64,000 bases of DNA, from positions 1,050,501 to 1,114,500 of the forward strand of contig NZ_JASJPW010000001.1 of the NCBI RefSeq assembly GCF_030052995.1, given 5' to 3'. The DNA comes from Gemmobacter sp. 24YEA27. GTDB taxonomy: Bacteria; Pseudomonadota; Alphaproteobacteria; Rhodobacterales; Rhodobacteraceae. Shown here piece by piece: positions 33,830 through 42,677 of the stretch. The position numbers and the translations under genes were made by a program. The notes under the pieces are model-generated. The model ran no database searches. It saw nothing but the letters and a program-made list of their open reading frames with translations, and was not told the origin of the DNA. How positions within the stretch are numbered: the stretch's first letter is position 1; every line of letters starts with the position of its first letter.

Positions 33830-34701
33830 CAGCTGCGCTCCGTTTCCAGGGCCGCGCTGCGGCTGCCACAGAAGTCGGTGTCCGAACAGACGAACATCCG
33901 CCCGCCCTGATCATCGGTGATCACCTCGTCCAGATAGCTCTCGCGCGATCCACAGATCTCGCATTCATGATCCGCCTTTGACGCAACGAAAGGGTGATCC
34001 TCGAAATCGAGGCTGACCACTTTCGTATAAGGCGGCAGCGCATGGATCCGCGCCTCGCGCCCGGCCCCGAAAAGCTGCACGGCGGGGCTGTCCGAGAGCT
34101 TCGGATTGTCGAATTTCGGGATCGGCGAAGGCGTCATCACGTAGCGGTCATGCGCCATCACCGGCCAGGCATAGGAATTGGTGATCTCGCCATGCCGGGC
34201 AATATCCTCGTAAAGCTTCACATGCATCAGCCCATATTCCTCCAGCGCATGCATCCGCCGCGTCTCGGTCTCGCGCGGTTCCAGAAAGCGCAGGGGTTCG
34301 GGGATCGGCACCTGATAGACCAGGATCTGATCCTCGGTCAGCGGCGTTTCCGGGATGCGGTGGCGGGTCTGGATCAGGCTCGCCTCGGTGGTAGCTTCGG
34401 TCACCGCGACCCCGGCGGTGCGCTGAAAGAACTTGCGAATCGAGACCGCATTGGTCGTGTCATCCGCACCCTGGTCGATCACCTTCAGCCGGTCCTCCGG
34501 CACGAGGCAAGCGGCCGAGACCTGGACCCCGCCGGTGCCCCAGCCATAGGGCATCGGCATCTCGCGGCTGGCAAAGGGCACCTGATAGCCCGGTACCGCC
34601 AGCGCTTTCAGAATGGCCCGGCGCAACATGCGTTTGGTCTGTTCATCGAGATAAGCGAAATTGTAGCTTTCTGCCTCGACAGGCATGCTGGCGGTTGTCA
34701 T
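33829..34701 (-). CDS. phnJ: PhnJ, radical SAM carbon–phosphorus lyase
   Basis: 290 residues. The four conserved cysteines lie near the C-terminus as CEIC, then CSDTDFC, in the family spacing C-x2-C-x21-C-x5-C; three bind the 4Fe–4S cluster. The enzyme cleaves the C–P bond of ribose methylphosphonate phosphate, releasing the alkane (methane from methylphosphonate). The start ATG overlaps the stop of a 30-codon ORF that itself overlaps the phnI stop, so translation is coupled through that small frame. Confidence 0.96.
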   Translation of the reverse strand: MTTASMPVEAESYNFAYLDEQTKRMLRRAILKALAVPGYQVPFASREMPMPYGWGTGGVQVSAACLVPEDRLKVIDQGADDTTNAVSIRKFFQRTAGVAVTEATTEASLIQTRHRIPETPLTEDQILVYQVPIPEPLRFLEPRETETRRMHALEEYGLMHVKLYEDIARHGEITNSYAWPVMAHDRYVMTPSPIPKFDNPKLSDSPAVQLFGAGREARIHALPPYTKVVSLDFEDHPFVASKADHECEICGSRESYLDEVITDDQGGRMFVCSDTDFCGSRSAALETERS

Positions 34702-34790
34702 TTTCGCGCCCCCAAAGGCCGGGCGCTGCCTGGGTTGCGGGCGCCGGCAAGGGTGATCAGCAGAGCGGCGGCGATCTGGACGGGCATCAT
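34698..34790 (-). CDS. Putative 30-residue coupled ORF between phnI and phnJ
   Basis: MMPVQIAAALLITLAGARNP continuing GSARPLGARK. It starts ATGATG overlapping the phnI stop, preceded by an excellent AGGAGAAAGA site, and stops in AAAATGA overlapping the phnJ start. The first 16 residues are hydrophobic, followed by a basic tail. It may be a real small membrane peptide or simply a ribosome relay from phnI to phnJ. Without it the phnJ start has little ribosome binding sequence of its own. Confidence 0.45.
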   Translation of the reverse strand: MMPVQIAAALLITLAGARNPGSARPLGARK

Positions 34791-35872
34791 TCTTTCTCCT
34801 GTGCGGAAAGGGCGGCGCTGCGCAACCGGCGGATCAGCTCCAGCTCGGACTGGAAGTCGACGTAATGCGGCAGCTTGATATGTTCGAGAAACCCGGTGGC
34901 CTGGATATTGTCGCAATGCGACAGCACGAATTCCTCATCGCGGGCCGGGGCCGGATTGTGGCTTTCGCCAAGCTCTTTCCAGCGCAGCGCCCGGTCGACA
35001 AGACTCATCGACAGCGATTTGCGCTCGCTCTGGCCAAAGACCAGACCATAGCCGCGGGTGAATTGCGGCGGCTCGGTTTTCGACCCGCCAAACTGGTTCA
35101 CCGTCTCGCATTCCGACAGCTCAATCTCGCCAATTTCGACGGAAAACCCCAGCTCGGGGATTTCGGCCTCAATCACCACCTGGCCGATGCGCAGCTCGCC
35201 GACAAAGGCATGGGTATTGCCGTAGCCACGCTGCGTCGAATAGGCGAGCGACAAGAGGAACCCCTCATCGCCCCGCGCCAGCGCCTGCAGACGCAGCGCC
35301 CGGGTCGCGGGCAGTTCCAGCGCCTCGCGGGTCAGATCGGGGGGCGTGTCGGCGCCGGTGCCGGCCTCTTCGATCAGTCCCTCGCGGTTCAGAAAGCCCA
35401 TCACATGCGGCACAGTATCCAGCCCTTCGGGGCTGGCGGTGGTCGCCTCGGGCAGATCAAGCCCTTCCGCGGCCAGCGCGAAATCCAGCAGGCGATGCGT
35501 GTAATCGAAGGTCGGCCCGAGGATCTGACCGCCCGGCACATCGCGGAACGTGGCCGAGACGCGCCGGATCACCGCCATTTTCGCGGTCTCGACCGGCAGC
35601 GTTGCACCAAAGCGCGGCAGCGTGGTGCGATAGGCGCGGATCAGGAAAATCGCCTCGATCAGATCGCCCCTCGCCTGTTTGATCGCCAGCGCCGCGAGGT
35701 CGGGATCATAGAGAGATCCCTCGGCCATCACGCGGTCGACCGAGAGTTTCAGCTGCGCGCGGATCTGTGCGACGGACAGTTCGGCGATTTCCGTGTCGCC
35801 CCGGCGCTCTTCGGCGAGCCAGGCATGGGCGTTGTCGATGGCGCGTTCCCCGCCTTTGACGGCAACATACAT
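34787..35872 (-). CDS. phnI: PhnI, C–P lyase core subunit (nucleosidase)
   Basis: 361 residues, start MYVAVKGGERAIDNAHAWL typical of the family. PhnI acts as a nucleosidase that, with PhnG, H and L, swaps the purine of ATP for methylphosphonate. The central RGYGNTHAFVGELRIG and the ETVNQFGGSKTEPPQFTRGYG segment are recognisable family blocks. The start overlaps the phnH stop (TGATG). Confidence 0.95.
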   Translation of the reverse strand: MYVAVKGGERAIDNAHAWLAEERRGDTEIAELSVAQIRAQLKLSVDRVMAEGSLYDPDLAALAIKQARGDLIEAIFLIRAYRTTLPRFGATLPVETAKMAVIRRVSATFRDVPGGQILGPTFDYTHRLLDFALAAEGLDLPEATTASPEGLDTVPHVMGFLNREGLIEEAGTGADTPPDLTREALELPATRALRLQALARGDEGFLLSLAYSTQRGYGNTHAFVGELRIGQVVIEAEIPELGFSVEIGEIELSECETVNQFGGSKTEPPQFTRGYGLVFGQSERKSLSMSLVDRALRWKELGESHNPAPARDEEFVLSHCDNIQATGFLEHIKLPHYVDFQSELELIRRLRSAALSAQEKE

Positions 35873-36465
35873 CAGATATCCTCCAGCCTTGTTGAGCGCG
35901 GCAGACCGGCGATCTGGTCCCCGGCGGTCAGGAAAGTGTCAAACCCCAGCGGGTACAGCGCGTGATTGGCCTGAAAGGCCGCCTTTTCCGGCAGGGAAAG
36001 CCGGGCGCTGTCCTGAATGCCCGGCCCGGTCAGGCGGGCGCCGCGCGCCTCAAGTGCCGGCATTTCGACGATCAGCGTGGCGGCGCGGTCGGGGTAATCT
36101 GGTGTGCCGGTGGCAAAGCGCGAGACCGGCGCCAGCGCCTCCCAGCTGCCGATCACGAAATGCGCGGCCTCAGCCGTGGTGAAGGGCGCGGCGGTGTGAA
36201 AGGTGAGCCAGGCGCGCAACGTGGCACTGTCATGCGAAGGGGCGAGCCAGACCGGCGTCGTCTGATCCATCAGCACCAGCGCCAGCGTCCCCGCCGCAAC
36301 CGAGAGCGGCGCGGGTGGCAGCGCACCGGTGATCTGCTGAATGCGACCGGGGCGGGCCAGGGTCTGCATCGCGGCGCGGAAGGCGCGGGCGGCATCATGC
36401 GCCGGATGGGCGAAACCGCCGGCGAGCGAAGGCGTGACCGGGGCAGGCAGGACGGGCGCGTTCAT
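35872..36465 (-). CDS. phnH: PhnH, C–P lyase core subunit
   Basis: 197 residues. LAGGFAHPAHDAARAFRAAM and TLARPGRIQQI at the N-terminus are typical for PhnH, a PLP-transferase-fold scaffold protein without PLP. It is part of the PhnGHIJ core. The start overlaps the phnG stop by 4 bp (ATGA) and the stop overlaps the phnI start. Confidence 0.94.
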   Translation of the reverse strand: MNAPVLPAPVTPSLAGGFAHPAHDAARAFRAAMQTLARPGRIQQITGALPPAPLSVAAGTLALVLMDQTTPVWLAPSHDSATLRAWLTFHTAAPFTTAEAAHFVIGSWEALAPVSRFATGTPDYPDRAATLIVEMPALEARGARLTGPGIQDSARLSLPEKAAFQANHALYPLGFDTFLTAGDQIAGLPRSTRLEDI

Positions 36466-36938
36466 TTGTCATCTCCGCGGACAAGGGTGAAGAATTCGAC
36501 GCGGGTGGCGGCGGCTTTGGCGGCGCGACCCTGGCGGCGGGCGGCCTCGGCCTCGGTCAGGGGCGTGAGCACGGTCTCGCGGATGCGCTCTGCCGCATCG
36601 GTCTGCATCAGCGCATCGACCAGGGCGGCATGGCGGGCATGGGTACGGTCGCGCCCCTGAACCAGCGCATGGCCGGTGGTGCCATCCGCAAGATGCAGCG
36701 TGGCGCGGGTCACGGTGACCTCGCCCAACGAAAACGGAGCGCCGCTGCCGCCGATGCGGCCCTGGACCATCATCGTGCCGGTCTCTGGCGCGCGCAGGTC
36801 GTGATGGTCGGGCAGCGGCAGCGGCAAAAGCGCGGCAAGCGCCTCGGGCCGCGCGCGGGCGAGGGTGCCCATCCAGGCGCGGCGCGCCCCGGTGAGATCT
36901 TTGGCAGGGGAAGGTCCGGTGTGATTCATGGCAGACAT
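36462..36938 (-). CDS. phnG: PhnG, C–P lyase core subunit
   Basis: 158 residues from ATG 36938 (ATG 36929 possible; a TTG at 36968 lies inside the operator and is unlikely). The family block ETGTMMVQGRIGGSGAPFSL continuing GEVTVTRATLHL is present. It is the first gene of the phnGHIJKLN run and is divergent from phnF across a 105-bp region with a large palindrome. Confidence 0.93.
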   Translation of the reverse strand: MSAMNHTGPSPAKDLTGARRAWMGTLARARPEALAALLPLPLPDHHDLRAPETGTMMVQGRIGGSGAPFSLGEVTVTRATLHLADGTTGHALVQGRDRTHARHAALVDALMQTDAAERIRETVLTPLTEAEAARRQGRAAKAAATRVEFFTLVRGDDK

Positions 36939-36946
36939 CTTTTCTG

Positions 36947-36978
36947 ACTTGTCTGTTGTACTAGACAACTATACAAGT
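36947..36978. promoter_or_regulatory. 32-bp palindrome between phnG and phnF, probable PhnF operator
   Basis: The ends are ACTTGT (36947–36952) and ACAAGT (36973–36978). The centre is GTTGTACTAGACAAC, with CTAG near the dyad. Most other positions also pair. Its location between the GntR-type regulator and the first C–P lyase gene makes it the obvious repressor site, overlapping the phnG promoter and leader. Confidence 0.7.
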
Positions 36979-37043
36979 AAGCGGCGGGCGACAGGTGACG
37001 TCAATGCGAATATTTTGCGAAACTTCGGTAACGGGGGCAGGGA

Positions 37044-37760
37044 ATGGCGCGCACGGCTTTGTGGAAGGGGATTGCCGGGACGCTGGCGGCCGAGGTCGCT
37101 CGGGGCCATTTCCCCATCGGCGCGCGGTTGCCGAGCGAAGCGGAACTGTCGGTCCGGTTTGGCGTCAACCGCCATACCGTGCGCCATGCACTGGCGGATC
37201 TGGCGGAACGCGGCCTTGTTCATGCGCGGCGCGGCGCCGGGGTATTCGTGCTGGGGCGGCCCACGGATTACCCGCTCGGGCGGCGGGTGCGGTTCCATCA
37301 GGCGATGGAATCGGGCGGGCGCCTGCCATCGAAACAGCTGACACGGCGCGAGACGCGGCCCTCGGATGCGAAAGAGGCGCAGGCGCTTGGGCTGGTGACG
37401 GCAGAGCCGGTGCTGGTGGTCGAGGGGCTTTCCTCGGCCGACGGGCAACCGCTGGCGGTGTTTCGTTCGGTCTTTCCGGCGGCGCGCCTGCCCGGTCTTG
37501 CGGCGGCTTTTGAAGGCGAAAGTTCGATCACGCGCGCGTTAGCGGCGGTGGGGGTGGCAGATTATACCCGCGCCTCGACGCGGCTCTCGGCCAGGGCCGC
37601 CAGCACCATGGTGGCGCTGGCGCTGCAGATCCCCGAAGGCGCGCCGGTTCTGCGCACGACTTCTGTCAATGTGGACGGCGAAGGGGTGCCGGTCGAGTTC
37701 GGCACCACCTGGTTTGCCGGCGAGAGGGTGACGCTGACCGTGACACCGGAGGCGGGTTAG
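37044..37760 (+). CDS. phnF: PhnF, GntR/HutC-family phosphonate regulator
   Basis: 238 residues, start preceded by a purine-rich GGGGGCAGGGA. The winged helix is in the first 70 residues ([20 protein letters not shown], then [20 protein letters not shown]), followed by a UTRA effector-binding domain (about residues 95–230). PhnF proteins repress phn genes and are released when phosphonate metabolism is needed. The palindrome just upstream is its likely operator. It is convergent with the acetyltransferase gene (4-bp overlap of the 3' ends). Confidence 0.92.
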   Translation: MARTALWKGIAGTLAAEVARGHFPIGARLPSEAELSVRFGVNRHTVRHALADLAERGLVHARRGAGVFVLGRPTDYPLGRRVRFHQAMESGGRLPSKQLTRRETRPSDAKEAQALGLVTAEPVLVVEGLSSADGQPLAVFRSVFPAARLPGLAAAFEGESSITRALAAVGVADYTRASTRLSARAASTMVALALQIPEGAPVLRTTSVNVDGEGVPVEFGTTWFAGERVTLTVTPEAG

Positions 37761-38374
37761 GCCTCGTATTTCTCAAGAAATGCCTCGGCCCGGAGGCTGC
37801 GGAAATCCGCGAGCACCGCGCGCAGGCGGCTGTGATCCCAATCCCACCAGGCCAGGGTGAGCAGCCGTTCGATCACGCTGTCGGAAAAGCGCATCCGGAT
37901 CAGCCTGGCCGGGCTGCCGCCGACGATGGCGAAGGCGGGGACGTCTTTGGTGACCACTGCGCCAGAGGCGACGATGGCGCCGGTGCCGATCGTCACATCG
38001 GGTTTGATGATTGCGCCATGGCCGATCCAGCAATCGGGGCCAAGCACGGTGCGCCGCGCGGCGCGGGCCTGGAAAAAGGCGGGATCGTCTTCGGCATCGT
38101 CGAAATACCAGGAAGAGCGATAGAGGAAGTGATGTTGCGCGGCATGGGCGAAGGGGTGGTCGGTCGGCCCGATCCGCGTGAGGGCGGCAATATTGGCGAA
38201 TTTGCCAACCGTGGTATTGGCGATGTCGGAGAGGCGTTCGGCATAGGCGTAATCGCCGAAGTTTGAGTTCAGCACGCGGGTGCCTTCGCCGACCTCGCAG
38301 TAAGCGCCGAAGGTAGAATTGGCGATATGGGTGTTGGGGTGGAGGAAGGGCGCAGTCGGCGAGAGGCGGGGCAT
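37757..38374 (-). CDS. Left-handed beta-helix acetyltransferase of the phosphonate locus
   Basis: 205 residues. Hexapeptide-repeat features are [20 protein letters not shown] followed by [18 protein letters not shown] and [12 protein letters not shown], as in the xenobiotic/chloramphenicol acetyltransferase type. An equivalent protein (phn-associated DapH/GlmU-like acetyltransferase) is found in many phn loci and may acetylate aminophosphonates or an intermediate. It lies between phnF and the transporter genes, on the transporter strand. Confidence 0.88.
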   Translation of the reverse strand: MPRLSPTAPFLHPNTHIANSTFGAYCEVGEGTRVLNSNFGDYAYAERLSDIANTTVGKFANIAALTRIGPTDHPFAHAAQHHFLYRSSWYFDDAEDDPAFFQARAARRTVLGPDCWIGHGAIIKPDVTIGTGAIVASGAVVTKDVPAFAIVGGSPARLIRMRFSDSVIERLLTLAWWDWDHSRLRAVLADFRSLRAEAFLEKYEA

Positions 38375-38426
38375 TTTCCGGGGCTTTCAGGTCAAGGGTC
38401 CGCCGGGTGGCTGACATGGGAGCCTC

Positions 38427-38450
38427 GGGGATATTTAAGGACAGATGAAA
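38427..38450 (+). repeat. Dispersed 24-bp GGGGATATTT repeat, single copy
   Basis: A 24-bp core beginning GGGGATATTTAAGG and ending ACAGATGAAA, identical to both arms of the inverted pair at 61662–61729. It lies between the longer phnE and the acetyltransferase gene. Confidence 0.8.
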
Positions 38451-38467
38451 GGGGCAGGGCGCGCGCT

Positions 38468-39811
38468 TTACGCCCCCTTGATCAGTTTGCGGCGGATCCA
38501 GCCCGAGAGGCTGTCGAGTGCCATGACCATGAGGACGATCAGGATCATGTAATAGGCGACATCCTCCCAGTCTTTCTGGGTGATGATGGCTTGCGTGAGC
38601 AGGAGGCCGATGCCGCCGCCGGTGATGGCACCGATGACGGTGGCGGAGCGGGTGTTCGACTCAAAAAGGTAGAGCACTTGCGACATCAGGACTGGCGTGA
38701 CCTGCGGCAGCACACCGAAGCGGGCGCGTTGCAGGGTGGTGGCGCCGGTGGAGCGAACGCCCTCGACCTGCTTTTCGTCGATGTTTTCGAGGGCTTCGGA
38801 GTAAAGTTTGCCGAAAGTGCCGGTATCGGTGATCAGGATCGCCAATGCGCCGGTCATCGGGCCGGGGCCGAAGGCGCGGGCCAGCACGATGGTCCAGATC
38901 AGCGCATCGACGCCGCGGATGAAATCGAAAACCCGGCGCATCACAAAGCGCAGCGGCCCCAGCGGGTTGAAGTTCCGCGCCGCCATGAAGGCCAGCGGCA
39001 GGGCCACGAGTGCTGCGAGGAAGGTGCCGATGAAGGCCATAAGCAGGGTCTCGAACAGCGCCCAGGCGACCTCGCCATGGTGCCACATTTTGTTGGTCCA
39101 GAACTCGGACGCCATATAGCTGAGATTGGAGCGGGCAGGGTCGACACGCTCACCTGAAAAGGCGAGCGACGCGAGCTCCCAGGGGGATTTCTGGAAGAAG
39201 GGGCTGTCGGCGGTGAAGAAAAACAGGGCCCAGCCGGCCTGGTAGCGGAAGGTCTCGACCTTGGAGCGGGAATAGTTGAAGCGGCCTGCCGGGGTGGTGA
39301 CGCTGATCAGCCGGTCTGAGGCGTTGATCCAGGAAGGCAGTGGCTCGGGCGCGTCGAGGATCAGGCTCTGGCCGTCATCCGAGGGCCTGATGTCGATGGT
39401 GCCGTAATCCGGGACGACGTAGCGCGCGCCGAGGCTGTCATAGGTGACGATATTACCGGAGCCGAGGTCGATTGTGGTGACGCCATCAGTGACGGTAACC
39501 CAGTCCGGCAGCAGGCCGGGCGGGTAGGCACCGCGGTTCTCGCCATCCTTCGAGATTGTCAGGGCGCCACTGCGATTGTCACGGGTCACATGGGTCTTAT
39601 GCGCCCAGAAATCGGTCAGCAGCACGGCGGCATTGTCGGTCTTGGCCCGCGCGGCGATGCCCGGGATGTCGAAGGCAAAGAAGATCCAGGTCAGATAGGC
39701 GAGGATCACGCCTGGCACCAGGAAAGACATCCGGGCGCGTTTTCGGAAGCCCGCGATCAGGGCGTCGGCGGAGGGGGCGGTTCCGGGCGGGGCGTTCAGG
39801 CTCATGGTCAT
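38468..39811 (-). CDS. phnE: PhnE, phosphonate ABC transporter permease (long form)
   Basis: 447 residues. An N-terminal membrane segment (MSFLVPGVILAYLTWIFFAF) is followed by a long periplasmic loop (about residues 55–220) and a five-helix permease domain. The EAA-type loop is around EALENIDEKQVEGVRSTGAT. The loop makes it longer than the second PhnE at 39815. It starts 3 bp after the other permease stop. The two probably form a heterodimeric channel with the PhnC ATPase. Confidence 0.92.
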   Translation of the reverse strand: MTMSLNAPPGTAPSADALIAGFRKRARMSFLVPGVILAYLTWIFFAFDIPGIAARAKTDNAAVLLTDFWAHKTHVTRDNRSGALTISKDGENRGAYPPGLLPDWVTVTDGVTTIDLGSGNIVTYDSLGARYVVPDYGTIDIRPSDDGQSLILDAPEPLPSWINASDRLISVTTPAGRFNYSRSKVETFRYQAGWALFFFTADSPFFQKSPWELASLAFSGERVDPARSNLSYMASEFWTNKMWHHGEVAWALFETLLMAFIGTFLAALVALPLAFMAARNFNPLGPLRFVMRRVFDFIRGVDALIWTIVLARAFGPGPMTGALAILITDTGTFGKLYSEALENIDEKQVEGVRSTGATTLQRARFGVLPQVTPVLMSQVLYLFESNTRSATVIGAITGGGIGLLLTQAIITQKDWEDVAYYMILIVLMVMALDSLSGWIRRKLIKGA

Positions 39812-39814
39812 GGC

Positions 39815-40729
39815 TCAGGCCCTTGTCTTCTGGACCGCGCCCCGGACGAGGCGGGTGCGGTAAAAATCGGTGACCTGGTCGATCAGCACGATGGTGAGGA
39901 ACAACAGAAGGAAAATCGCGACCACCTGGTCGTATTTGCCCGCGCCCCATTGCATGGCGAGTTTCAGGTCATAGCCGATGCCGCCCGAACCGACGAAGCC
40001 GAGGATCGCCGAGGCGCGGACATTGATCTCGAACCTGAGCATCAGGTAGGACAGCCAGTTCGGCGCAACCTGGGGGATAACGCCCAGCCACATCCGCTGC
40101 AGCCAGCCGGCGCCGACCGAGGTCAGGCCCTCGACCGGTTTTACGTCGGCGTTTTCAGCGACTTCGGAGAAGAGTTTTCCAAGCGCGCCCGCCGTATGCA
40201 GGCTGATCGCGATCATCGCCGGCACCGGGCCGCCGCCGAGGATGAAGATCAGCATCAGGGCGATCACGATCTCGGGGATGGAGCGCGTCAGGTCCATCAT
40301 GCGGCGAAAGACCGGCGTCAGGCGCGGCCAGCGGGCAAGGCCGCGGGTTGCCAGAAGGGCCAGCAAAGCAGCCGTAACGCCGCCGATCAGCGTCGAGACG
40401 GCGGCGATATTCACCGTCTCCATCAAAGACGGCAGGAATTGCAGGAAGAGGCCGGGGATGTTTGCGCGTCTGTCCCAGGCCTCGGAAATCACTTCGGAGG
40501 GGAAAGCGAAGATCTGTGGCAGCCCGTTGATGAAACCGCCCGCATTGCGGCTTTCGGCAAGCCGGAAGCCCGCGATCATCAGCGCGACAAACAGCGCCAG
40601 GATGATGCCGCTATAGAGGCGGCGGCGGCGCACCATGTCGAGATAGGCCTCGCTGGTGCCAGGTGGCGTCGCAGGTGGCATGGCACCTGGTTTTCGGTCT
40701 GGTCCTGGTCCGTAAGCGATATCGACCAT
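39815..40729 (-). CDS. phnE: PhnE, phosphonate ABC transporter permease (short form)
   Basis: 304 residues with about six membrane helices. The coupling loop SEVAENADVKPVEGLTSVGA matches that of the long PhnE. It lies 68 bp downstream of phnD, with a hairpin terminator-like structure between them, and upstream of the long phnE. Confidence 0.93.
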   Translation of the reverse strand: MVDIAYGPGPDRKPGAMPPATPPGTSEAYLDMVRRRRLYSGIILALFVALMIAGFRLAESRNAGGFINGLPQIFAFPSEVISEAWDRRANIPGLFLQFLPSLMETVNIAAVSTLIGGVTAALLALLATRGLARWPRLTPVFRRMMDLTRSIPEIVIALMLIFILGGGPVPAMIAISLHTAGALGKLFSEVAENADVKPVEGLTSVGAGWLQRMWLGVIPQVAPNWLSYLMLRFEINVRASAILGFVGSGGIGYDLKLAMQWGAGKYDQVVAIFLLLFLTIVLIDQVTDFYRTRLVRGAVQKTRA

Positions 40730-40741
40730 GATGCCCCCACA

Positions 40742-40781
40742 TAAAAAGAGGCCGGGCCTTCGGATTGCGCGAAGGCCCGGC
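40742..40781 (-). terminator. Hairpin with T-tract after phnD
   Basis: A 12-bp perfect stem, GCCGGGCCTTCG (40751–40762) with its complement (40770–40781) and a 7-base loop. On the minus strand it is followed by CTCTTTTTAT. It can partially end or protect the phnD message before phnE, as is common for binding-protein genes. Confidence 0.7.
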
Positions 40782-40797
40782 TTTGGGTCAGGTTAGA

Positions 40798-41694
40798 TTA
40801 CTGGCTGTCTTGCAGTTTGCGGGCCTCGACGATGCCGATATAGGCCTCATGGGTGACCGGCACGAAGTCTTTGGCCTCGCCGGCGGCGACGCCATAAGCG
40901 CATTCCTTATTGGTCTCATGCAGGTCGGCGGTCAGCTTGATGACCTTGTCCTTCACATCCTGCGGCAGCGCCTTGCGGAGGACCATCGGGCCTTCCGGGA
41001 TCAGGGCCGAGCGCCAGATTTCCTGGATGTCGTTCATATTGACGAGGCCGGCATCAGCCGATTTGCGGAAGGCGCCCGAATTGTAGCCGTCTTCCCATTC
41101 GCCAAGGCCGTCCGCCCAGGCGACTGCTGCGTCGAAATCACCATTGGCGACGCCGACGATGGATTGCTCATGACCGCCCGAGAAACGGACTTCCGAGAAA
41201 TACTGCTCCAGCGGGCCAAATTTCGCGACCATTTCAGCGCCGGGGACCAGGTAGCCCGAGGTCGAGTTCGGCTCGGCAAAGGCGAATTTCTTGCCCTTGG
41301 CGTCTTCGAGCGTCTTGATGCCGGAATCGGTGCGGGCAAAGGCGATCGAATAATAGCCGGTCGATCCGTCCATGTTTTGCTTGGTCAGAACGGCCTCAAC
41401 CGATTCCGGGTCGGTGATATAGGCTTTGGCATAACCGCTCGCGCCCATCCAGGCGAGGTCGATGGTGCCGCCCAGCAGGCCCTGGATCACGCCGTCATAA
41501 TCGGCGGGGGTGAAGACCTTGACCGGAACGCCAAGCGCTTCTTCGATGGCGGCGCGGTAGCACTCGTTCGAGGTCATGCGGTCCTGGGCGTTCTCGCCGC
41601 CGAGGATGCCGAGGTTGAACTGTTTGATTTCCTGTGCCTGCGCCATGCCGGTCAGGGCGGTGGTCACGGCCAGAGCCAGTGCGATCTTTTTCAT
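40798..41694 (-). CDS. phnD: PhnD, periplasmic phosphonate-binding protein
   Basis: 298 residues from ATG 41694 with GGAGA upstream. The signal peptide is MKKIALALAVTTALTGMAQA. The mature protein has the type II periplasmic binding fold; LLGGTIDLAWMGASGYAKAY and KGKKFAFAEPNSTSGYLVPG are strongly conserved PhnD blocks near the ligand cleft. It captures phosphonates for PhnC/PhnE. It lies between two T-tract hairpins, which may give it a distinct expression level. Confidence 0.95.
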   Translation of the reverse strand: MKKIALALAVTTALTGMAQAQEIKQFNLGILGGENAQDRMTSNECYRAAIEEALGVPVKVFTPADYDGVIQGLLGGTIDLAWMGASGYAKAYITDPESVEAVLTKQNMDGSTGYYSIAFARTDSGIKTLEDAKGKKFAFAEPNSTSGYLVPGAEMVAKFGPLEQYFSEVRFSGGHEQSIVGVANGDFDAAVAWADGLGEWEDGYNSGAFRKSADAGLVNMNDIQEIWRSALIPEGPMVLRKALPQDVKDKVIKLTADLHETNKECAYGVAAGEAKDFVPVTHEAYIGIVEARKLQDSQ

Positions 41695-41716
41695 GGTCTT
41701 CTCCATGGAGGGGGAA

Positions 41717-41748
41717 AGAAAAACCCCGGCACGCGGGCGCGTCCGGGG
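41717..41748 (-). terminator. Hairpin with T-tract between phnC and phnD
   Basis: Arms CCCCGG (41724–41729) and CCGGGG (41743–41748) extend inward by ACGCG/CGCGT. On the minus strand they are followed by TTTTTC. It sits 7 bp past the phnC stop. Confidence 0.65.
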
Positions 41749-41754
41749 AATGGG

Positions 41755-42573
41755 TTACGACATCAGCGTATCGGCGTAAGAGCGGTCTGCGCCGGTGTCG
41801 GTCGGGATCGCGGTCGAGGTCGCAGCCTCGTTGAACGACTCATCGGCGCCGTAGATGTCACGCGCCACGCCGGTCGAAAGCTGGTCGGGCGTGCCGTCGA
41901 ACACCACGCGGCCATCGCGCATCCCGATCACGCGGTCACAGTAACGGCGCGCGGTGTCGAGCGTGTGGAGATTGGCGATCACCATGCGGCCGTCTTCGAC
42001 ATTGATCGCCTTCAGCGTGTCCATCACGACCTGGGCGTTCATCGGGTCGAGCGAGGCGATGGGCTCGTCGGCGAGGATGATCTTCGGGTCCTGCATCAGC
42101 GCACGGGCGATCGCGACGCGCTGCTGCTGGCCGCCGGACAGCGCTTCGGCGCGTTTCGGGGCCTGTTCCTGGATCCCGAGCCGGTCGAGGATTTCCAGCG
42201 CTTTGAGGATGTCGCTGCGCGACCAGATGTTGAACAAGGTCTGCAAAGACGAGCGGCGGTTCAGAATGCCATGCAGCACATTCGAGGCCACATCCATGCG
42301 CGGCACCAGATTGAACTGCTGGAAAATCATCGCGCATTGGCTTTGCCAGGCGCGGGCGTCGCGACCCTTCAGCGCCAGCACATTGCGGCCATCGACCAGG
42401 ATCTCGCCTGAAGACGCGTCCAGCAGGCGGTTCATCATCCTGAGGAAGGTGGATTTACCCGCCCCTGACCGCCCGATGATGCCCACAAAACCCGGGCCGT
42501 CGATGCGGAAACTGACATTGTCCACGGCCGCTTTCTGGCCAAACATCCGGGTAACGGATTTTACTTCCAGCAT
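41755..42573 (-). CDS. phnC: PhnC, phosphonate ABC transporter ATPase
   Basis: 272 residues. Walker [10 protein letters not shown], signature [15 protein letters not shown], Walker [13 protein letters not shown] and the switch His in [10 protein letters not shown]. It is first in the transporter run phnC–phnD–phnE–phnE. The 20 or so C-terminal residues extend beyond the usual PhnC end. Two short hairpins lie immediately upstream of the start. Confidence 0.94.
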   Translation of the reverse strand: MLEVKSVTRMFGQKAAVDNVSFRIDGPGFVGIIGRSGAGKSTFLRMMNRLLDASSGEILVDGRNVLALKGRDARAWQSQCAMIFQQFNLVPRMDVASNVLHGILNRRSSLQTLFNIWSRSDILKALEILDRLGIQEQAPKRAEALSGGQQQRVAIARALMQDPKIILADEPIASLDPMNAQVVMDTLKAINVEDGRMVIANLHTLDTARRYCDRVIGMRDGRVVFDGTPDQLSTGVARDIYGADESFNEAATSTAIPTDTGADRSYADTLMS

Positions 42574-42576
42574 GAG

Positions 42577-42641
42577 GGTCCGCCTGTGATTTCCTCAGGC
42601 GGACCTATTGGGCTTTTGTGACATCGGGGTCTCTCCGATGT
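42577..42641. other. Two hairpins in the leader between the FAD dehydrogenase gene and phnC
   Basis: GGTCCGCCTG/CAGGCGGACC (42577–42586 and 42596–42605) lies 3 bp from the phnC start. ACATCGG/CCGATGT is at 42621–42627 and 42635–42641. Neither has a good T-tract. They may terminate the upstream gene weakly or fold in the phnC leader. Confidence 0.5.
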
Positions 42642-42677
42642 GAAACTTGCGTAACGGCGGCGGGCCCGGGCCCCCGT

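Noticed and set aside
37773..38417. Alternative 214-codon minus-strand frame overlapping the acetyltransferase
   Set aside because: It is a shifted frame with Arg-rich, low-complexity translation; the hexapeptide acetyltransferase frame is unmistakable.
42606..42650. Possible Pho box in the phnC leader (GATGTCACAAAAG)
   Set aside because: Only one half resembles the consensus, and the sequence is part of a hairpin.
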